Source: CAZDBA01 sp964503615
Lineage (GTDB): Bacteria > Planctomycetota > Planctomycetia > Pirellulales > Pirellulaceae
Direction: 5' to 3'
DNA: 46,426 nucleotides
Assembly: GCA_964503615.1 (NCBI GenBank)
Contig: CAZDBA010000014.1
Coordinates: forward strand, 1-46,426
Of this stretch, positions 42,691 through 46,426 are shown piece after piece (position 1 is the first letter of the stretch; each line of letters starts with the position of its first letter). A program made the position numbers and the translations under genes. Below the pieces are notes generated by a model. It worked only from the letters and a program-made list of their open reading frames with translations, was not told the origin of the DNA and did not search any database.

Positions 42691-42728
42691 TAGGCAAGTT
42701 GCCTATCGCACTGCGGCTGGAAGCCGTA
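42691..42728 (+). promoter_or_regulatory. Two adjacent hairpins between the BMC-H genes and ackA
   Basis: TAGGCAA-G-TTGCCTA (42691-42705) and TGCGGCT-GGA-AGCCGTA (42712-42728, one G-T pair) can each fold into a stem. No T-run follows. They could stabilise the shell-gene mRNA 3' end or attenuate downstream genes, keeping BMC-H in excess of enzymes. Confidence 0.45.
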
Positions 42729-42774
42729 GACATGGACGAAATTTGGATACGGATTGAATAAGGAAAAATCGGAA

Positions 42775-43965
42775 ATGAAAATCCTGGTCGCAAATCTTGG
42801 CTCAACCAGTTTCAAGTATCGACTGTTCGATATGGACAGCGAGCGGCAATTAGCCCGAGGGGGTGTCGAACGTATCGGCTCACCCAACAGTGATTGCTTT
42901 GTTGAAATCGGCGATAGCCACAACGAGATTACGGCAGAAGTCCCCGATCATGGAGTCGCGGTTCAGCAATGTCTGGATCAACTGACTGACCCTGAAACGG
43001 GATGCCTCCAGACCAGTGACGAAATTTCCGCAATCGGATTCAAAGCCGTTCATGGTGGAAGAGTCAGTGGAGTACAGCGAGTAACCGAAGATGTTTTGCA
43101 GGCGATGACGGAGATGAACCAGATGGCTCCCGCTCATAACCCGCCTTACATCGCGGCGATGCGTCAGTTAGGGGAACGATTTCCTTCGCTGCCACTTGTC
43201 GCTGCTTTCGAGACGGGCTTTCACGCCACGATCTCAGAAGCGTCTCGCCACTATGCGATTCCCAAAGCATGGTCGGACGAGCTAAATGTTAAACGCTGGG
43301 GATTTCACGGTGCCAGTCATCGTTTCATCGCCGGCCGCATAAATGAACTGTCGAAACAACCCAAGCCATTGAGAACGATCTCGATGCACCTGGGGGGATC
43401 AGCCAGCATTTGTGCGATCAAGGATGGAAAGAGTGTTGCAACCACGATGGGGATGACTCCTCAAACCGGATTGCCGCACAACAATCGTGTCGGTGACTTC
43501 GATGCGTTTGCGATTCCACTAATCATGGACAGACTTGGCAAGACACTGGAAGAAGTCCTCGATGACTTGTCCAGCCAAAGCGGTCTGTTGGGGATGAGCG
43601 GAGTCAGCAAGGACTGTCGCGATTTGGAAATTGCGGCCGCCGAAGGAAACCAGGACGCTCAACTCGCCCTGGACATGTTCATAGCCGAAATTCGTCGGCA
43701 TGCTTCAGGCATGTTGTTCGAACTGGGCGGACTGGACGCGTTAGTGTTTACAGCGGGGATTGGCGAAAACGGATCGTTGATTCGCGCGGGCGTTTGCCGC
43801 GACTTGAAAGAGTTTGGTATCGAGTTGGACGAGTCGTTAAACGAATCGGCCAAAGGCGAATGCCAACTGCAAACGGCCGACAGCAAAGTTGAAATTTGGG
43901 TCATACCGACCAACGAAGAAATTGTCGTTGCCAGGCAGACCAAAGAGTTATTGGAAACCAGTTAA
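42775..43965 (+). CDS. ackA: Acetate/propionate kinase, BMC-associated and divergent
   Basis: Converts acyl-phosphate plus ADP to acid plus ATP, completing the aldehyde route. From ATG 42775 it has 396 residues, the usual length. Conserved parts are ILVANLGSTSFK, RWGFHGASHRF, GDFDAFAIP and PTNEEIVVA. Several active-site positions of the well-studied Methanosarcina enzyme differ: HRVVHGG reads FKAVHGG (Arg91 to Lys), FDTAFH reads FETGFH (Asp148 to Glu), and HLGNG reads HLGGS. The His of GFHG and the Arg of the RxGDxD loop are kept. It may have changed kinetics or substrate. It lies between the shell genes; a TTG at 42754 is a less likely start. Confidence 0.88.
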   Translation: MKILVANLGSTSFKYRLFDMDSERQLARGGVERIGSPNSDCFVEIGDSHNEITAEVPDHGVAVQQCLDQLTDPETGCLQTSDEISAIGFKAVHGGRVSGVQRVTEDVLQAMTEMNQMAPAHNPPYIAAMRQLGERFPSLPLVAAFETGFHATISEASRHYAIPKAWSDELNVKRWGFHGASHRFIAGRINELSKQPKPLRTISMHLGGSASICAIKDGKSVATTMGMTPQTGLPHNNRVGDFDAFAIPLIMDRLGKTLEEVLDDLSSQSGLLGMSGVSKDCRDLEIAAAEGNQDAQLALDMFIAEIRRHASGMLFELGGLDALVFTAGIGENGSLIRAGVCRDLKEFGIELDESLNESAKGECQLQTADSKVEIWVIPTNEEIVVARQTKELLETS

Positions 43966-43991
43966 TCGTCACCCATCCAAGGGGTAGGTAA

Positions 43992-44306
43992 ATGTTCGTT
44001 GCAAAAGTTACAGGCTCAGTTGTTGCCACGCAAAAGGTCGAAGAGATGGTCGGTAGCAAGCTGATGGTCGTCGAGCCTTATCGGCTGGAAGCAAAAGACC
44101 GCAAAACCCTGTCCACAACCGGACGGACTTTTGTCGCCGTCGATACGATCGGTGCCGGCGAAGGCGATTTTGTTTTGATCGTGCAGGGTTCAAGTTCCCG
44201 CTTGACCCCTCAGACCAAAGGCATGCCAATCGACGCGTTGATCATCGGAATCGTTGATTCCGTTCACGTCGAGGATAACTGCGTTTTCGACCGGAATGAA
44301 AATTAG
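43992..44306 (+). CDS. BMC-P shell vertex protein (EutN/CcmL family), first copy
   Basis: Pentameric protein capping shell vertices. The 104-residue product has the EutN/CcmL beta-barrel pattern: MFVAKVTGSVVATQKVEEMVG, KLMVVEPYRL, FVAVDTIGAGEGDFVLIVQGSSSR, and DALIIGIVDSVHV. AGEGDFVLI is the family signature. A good RBS (AAGGGG) lies about 11 bases upstream. It is followed by the aldehyde dehydrogenase after 67 bases. Slightly longer than the second BMC-P. Confidence 0.97.
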   Translation: MFVAKVTGSVVATQKVEEMVGSKLMVVEPYRLEAKDRKTLSTTGRTFVAVDTIGAGEGDFVLIVQGSSSRLTPQTKGMPIDALIIGIVDSVHVEDNCVFDRNEN

Positions 44307-44373
44307 TCAAACATCGAGAGTCAAATGACGGCCGATAACACGGCGACCGTCACAAAAGAAATCGAGATCAAAA

Positions 44374-45867
44374 ATGGCAATAAACTTTACTGAAGAAATG
44401 ATCCGCAGTGTCGTCTCCCAGGTGCTGTCCGAAGTTGGACCTCCACCAGAGGTCAACTGTAACTGTTCCTGCGACGGAACGCCTACCGACGGAGCCAAGT
44501 CAGCTTCAACGGCTGTCTATGCTGGTCGCAATGGCGTTTTCAATGATGCCGACGAAGCGGTTGCTGCGGCCAGCGAAGCGTTTGAGTTGCTTTCTCAGGC
44601 CACCATGGAAGATCGCAAAAAAGCTATCGATCACATCCGTCGCATTGCCAACGACCAAAGCGTCGAACTGGGGACGATGGAAATGAACGAGACAAAAGTC
44701 GGCAAGCTCGAACACAAGATCGCCAAGCTGCAAGCTCTTGCTGAAAAAGCACCCGGCGTCGAGTTCATGAGCAGTCAGGTTTATAGCGGCGATCACGGCT
44801 TGGCCGTCATCGAGCACGCTCCCTTCGGAGTTATCGGCGCGATCACACCGGTCACCCACTCACTGCCAACGATTGCCGGAAACGCGATCAACATGATTGC
44901 CGGTGGCAACACCGTCGTCGTCAATCCACACCCGAGCGGCAAAAAAGTTGCGGCTGAAGGTGCTCGTCGTTTCAACCAAGCCATTCACGCCGAGATTGGA
45001 ATCGACAACCTGATTTGTGTTGTCGCAGAACCGACTTTGGAATCAGCTGACGCCATTTTCAATCATCGTGATGTAAAACTGATTTGTGTCACAGGTGGTC
45101 CAGCCGTTGCCAGAGCAGCTTTGAAAGCGGGTAAACGAGCGGTCGTTGCCGGACCAGGAAACCCACCAGTCGTCGTAGACGAAACTGCTGACCTAGAACA
45201 CGCGGCTCGTTGCATCATTGAAGGTGCTTCGTTCGACAACAACCTGTTATGCATTTCCGAAAAAGAAGTCTTCGTTGTTGCTGAAGTTTTCGACAAGATG
45301 ATGAGTGCAATGGAACGAGTCGGTGGAGCAGTTCGATTGAACACGGGCGAAATCGAGCAGTTCACAAAAGTTGCTATCGTTCAAGTCGGTGACGACAACC
45401 ATGACGCCCCAGCCAAAGAGTTTCTCGGCAAAGACGCCGCGGTCCTTGCTCAAGGGATTGGCAAAACCGTCCCTGCCGACACCAAATTGCTGTTTGGCGA
45501 AACGAGTGAGTCCAGCCCATTTGTTAGCGTCGAACAGATGATGCCTTTCGTCCCGTTCGTACGTTGTCGCGACGTCGACGAAGCGATCGCGAAAGCTCAA
45601 AAGTACGAGCACGGCTTCCGTCATACCAGCATCATCCACTCTCACAACGTGCGAAACATGACACGCATGGGTCGCATCATGGACACCACTCTGTTCGTCA
45701 AAAACGGCCCTTGCATGGCAGCTTTGGGACTTGGCGGCGAAGGCTACATCTCATTCTCAATCGCGGGTCCGACGGGCGAAGGCGTTACAACGCCGTTGAC
45801 CTTCACACGTGAACGACGCTGTTCACTGGTCGACGATCTCTGCGTATTGGGAAAGCCAAAAAAGTAG
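44374..45867 (+). CDS. CoA-acylating aldehyde dehydrogenase of the microcompartment, with encapsulation peptide
   Basis: Oxidises an aldehyde to acyl-CoA with NAD+ inside the compartment (PduP/EutE-like). Residues about 3-22 (NFTEEMIRSVVSQVLSEV) form an amphipathic encapsulation helix. Then comes a linker with a cluster of cysteines (NCNCSCDG near 28-35). The dehydrogenase domain follows: GVIGAITPVTHSLPT, NMIAGGNTVVVNPHPSG, GPGNPPVVVDETADL and the catalytic Cys in SFDNNLLCISEKEVF near 290. The C-terminus (GLGGEGYISFSIAGPTGEGV) is typical. The 497 residues fit the family. In planctomycetes this enzyme is thought to act on lactaldehyde or a similar aldehyde from deoxysugars; that is inference. 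Confidence 0.95.
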   Translation: MAINFTEEMIRSVVSQVLSEVGPPPEVNCNCSCDGTPTDGAKSASTAVYAGRNGVFNDADEAVAAASEAFELLSQATMEDRKKAIDHIRRIANDQSVELGTMEMNETKVGKLEHKIAKLQALAEKAPGVEFMSSQVYSGDHGLAVIEHAPFGVIGAITPVTHSLPTIAGNAINMIAGGNTVVVNPHPSGKKVAAEGARRFNQAIHAEIGIDNLICVVAEPTLESADAIFNHRDVKLICVTGGPAVARAALKAGKRAVVAGPGNPPVVVDETADLEHAARCIIEGASFDNNLLCISEKEVFVVAEVFDKMMSAMERVGGAVRLNTGEIEQFTKVAIVQVGDDNHDAPAKEFLGKDAAVLAQGIGKTVPADTKLLFGETSESSPFVSVEQMMPFVPFVRCRDVDEAIAKAQKYEHGFRHTSIIHSHNVRNMTRMGRIMDTTLFVKNGPCMAALGLGGEGYISFSIAGPTGEGVTTPLTFTRERRCSLVDDLCVLGKPKK

Positions 45868-45914
45868 ACACCAACAGCCACCTTTGCCCCATCTAACTCA
45901 ACAACAAATAAACC

Positions 45915-46169
45915 ATGCAACGCGCACTTGTCATCGCCACAACCAACGCTTCTATCAAGCACAGCAGCCTCGAAGGCAGCAAGCTGATGGTCGTACAGCC
46001 CTTGAAGGCAAGCGGCTCGGCTGACGGTGATCCGCTTATCGCGGTCGACGGCGTCGGAGCCGGTTCAGGGCAAACGGTCATGATCAGCAGCGATGGTCCT
46101 TATGGACGAAAACTGCTGAACGCAAAAATCAACCCAGTTCGCTGGACAATTATAGGAATTGAAGACTGA
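45915..46169 (+). CDS. BMC-P shell vertex protein (EutN/CcmL family), second copy
   Basis: Second pentamer-type shell protein, 84 residues. It has the EutN/CcmL pattern: RALVIATTNASIKHSSLEG, SKLMVVQPLKA, DPLIAVDGVGAGSGQTVMISSDGP, ending TIIGIED. Paralogous to the 104-residue copy upstream, sharing GSKLMVV and GAG-G. Its stop codon shares its last base with the A of the next ATG, so translation is coupled to the following cargo gene. Multiple BMC-P genes are usual in this type of locus. Confidence 0.97.
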   Translation: MQRALVIATTNASIKHSSLEGSKLMVVQPLKASGSADGDPLIAVDGVGAGSGQTVMISSDGPYGRKLLNAKINPVRWTIIGIED

Positions 46170-46426
46170 TGTCATCAGTGGTTAACCAACAATTCGATCG
46201 AGTTGCAATCGAAGCGATTGTGCGCGAAGTGTTGCGCCGCTTGACCGGTGTTGGCAGTACTGGCAACGTTGCCAACAACCAATGCGTGACATTGAACTCA
46301 ATCCAAGCCCAGCAGAAACAACAAAGTTTCGAATGTAGCGACAAAGTGATCTCCACTGAGACGTTGCGGGACAAGCTGAACAACATCAAAACGCTTCGAG
46401 TCAAACCGAAAACGATCGTGACGCCT
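46169..46426 (+). CDS. BMC cargo protein with encapsulation peptide, unidentified (3' end outside window)
   Basis: Only the first 86 codons are visible. The start overlaps the stop of the second BMC-P by one base. Residues about 8-26 (QFDRVAIEAIVREVLRRLTG) form an amphipathic helix like the other cargo proteins here, followed by a polar Gln/Asn linker and then VISTETLRDKLNNIKTLRV and KPKTIVTP. The last segment resembles the start of an enzyme domain but does not identify it. Candidate roles in such loci include flavoprotein, sugar-phosphate isomerase-like or aldolase proteins; I cannot choose. Encapsulation is well supported by position and helix. Confidence 0.75.
   Translation, partial: MSSVVNQQFDRVAIEAIVREVLRRLTGVGSTGNVANNQCVTLNSIQAQQKQQSFECSDKVISTETLRDKLNNIKTLRVKPKTIVTP

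Overview
The window looks like a chromosomal stretch of a planctomycete, most likely a Rhodopirellula/Pirellulales-type lineage. Family-level markers point the same way: a fucose/rhamnose-type bacterial microcompartment (BMC) locus with DeoR regulator, PduL, two BMC-H, acetate kinase, BMC-P and aldehyde dehydrogenase; a TIGR02996/leucine-rich-repeat protein; a C-terminal SHD1-like domain; a secreted sulfatase; a PEP-CTERM tail; an eIF1/SUI1 homologue; and fused E1 alpha/beta of a 2-oxoacid dehydrogenase. The assembly is a scaffold with three 100-N placeholder gaps (12476-12575, 20828-20927, 24354-24453). The second and third each interrupt a gene.

Layout. 1-482: 3' end of tryptophan 2,3-dioxygenase. 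767-6690: an SOS mutasome operon, a perfect GAAC-N4-GTTC LexA-type operator followed by imuA, imuB and dnaE2; dnaE2 carries one in-frame TGA at codon 118. 6773-11141 (minus): a secreted hypothetical, a UMP/CMP-kinase-like enzyme with an unusual N-terminal domain, a lipoprotein-like protein and the CstA peptide/carbon-starvation transporter. 11396-16372: thioredoxin reductase, an Nramp-like membrane protein with large charged inserts, and asnS. 16670-20673: sulfatase and PhoD-like phosphatase. 20675-22904: a gapped PEP-CTERM gene with its terminator, a sigma54-like promoter, a small membrane protein and an outer-membrane beta-barrel. 22997-29693: an SDR, a secreted peptidylarginine/agmatine-deiminase-like protein with KEPVI repeats and an SHD1-like tail, and an E2-E1 2-oxoacid dehydrogenase pair. 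30115-39768: M28 peptidase-PDZ, TIGR02996-LRR protein, SUI1, Lnt, a lipoprotein, cytidine deaminase convergent with a NupC-type nucleoside transporter, and a polytopic membrane protein.

40056-46426: after an inverted pair of REP-like hairpins comes the BMC operon, all on the plus strand: DeoR regulator, PduL phosphotransacylase, two BMC-H shell proteins, a divergent acetate kinase, BMC-P, CoA-acylating aldehyde dehydrogenase, a second BMC-P, and the start of another cargo protein cut by the window edge. Together these form the lower half of an aldehyde-processing organelle: aldehyde to acyl-CoA (AldDH), acyl-CoA to acyl-phosphate (PduL), acyl-phosphate to acid plus ATP (AckA). Three of the proteins carry N-terminal amphipathic helices of the encapsulation-peptide type. 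The aldolase that would supply the aldehyde is not in the window.

Most notable for follow-up: the single nonsense codon in dnaE2 under an SOS box, the compensatory base changes in the REP-like hairpin pair before the BMC operon, the acetate kinase with several changed active-site positions, the deiminase-repeat-SHD1 protein broken by an assembly gap, and the kinase fusion. No tRNA, rRNA, CRISPR array or insertion sequence was recognised. All calls come from reading the sequence; no database search was run.
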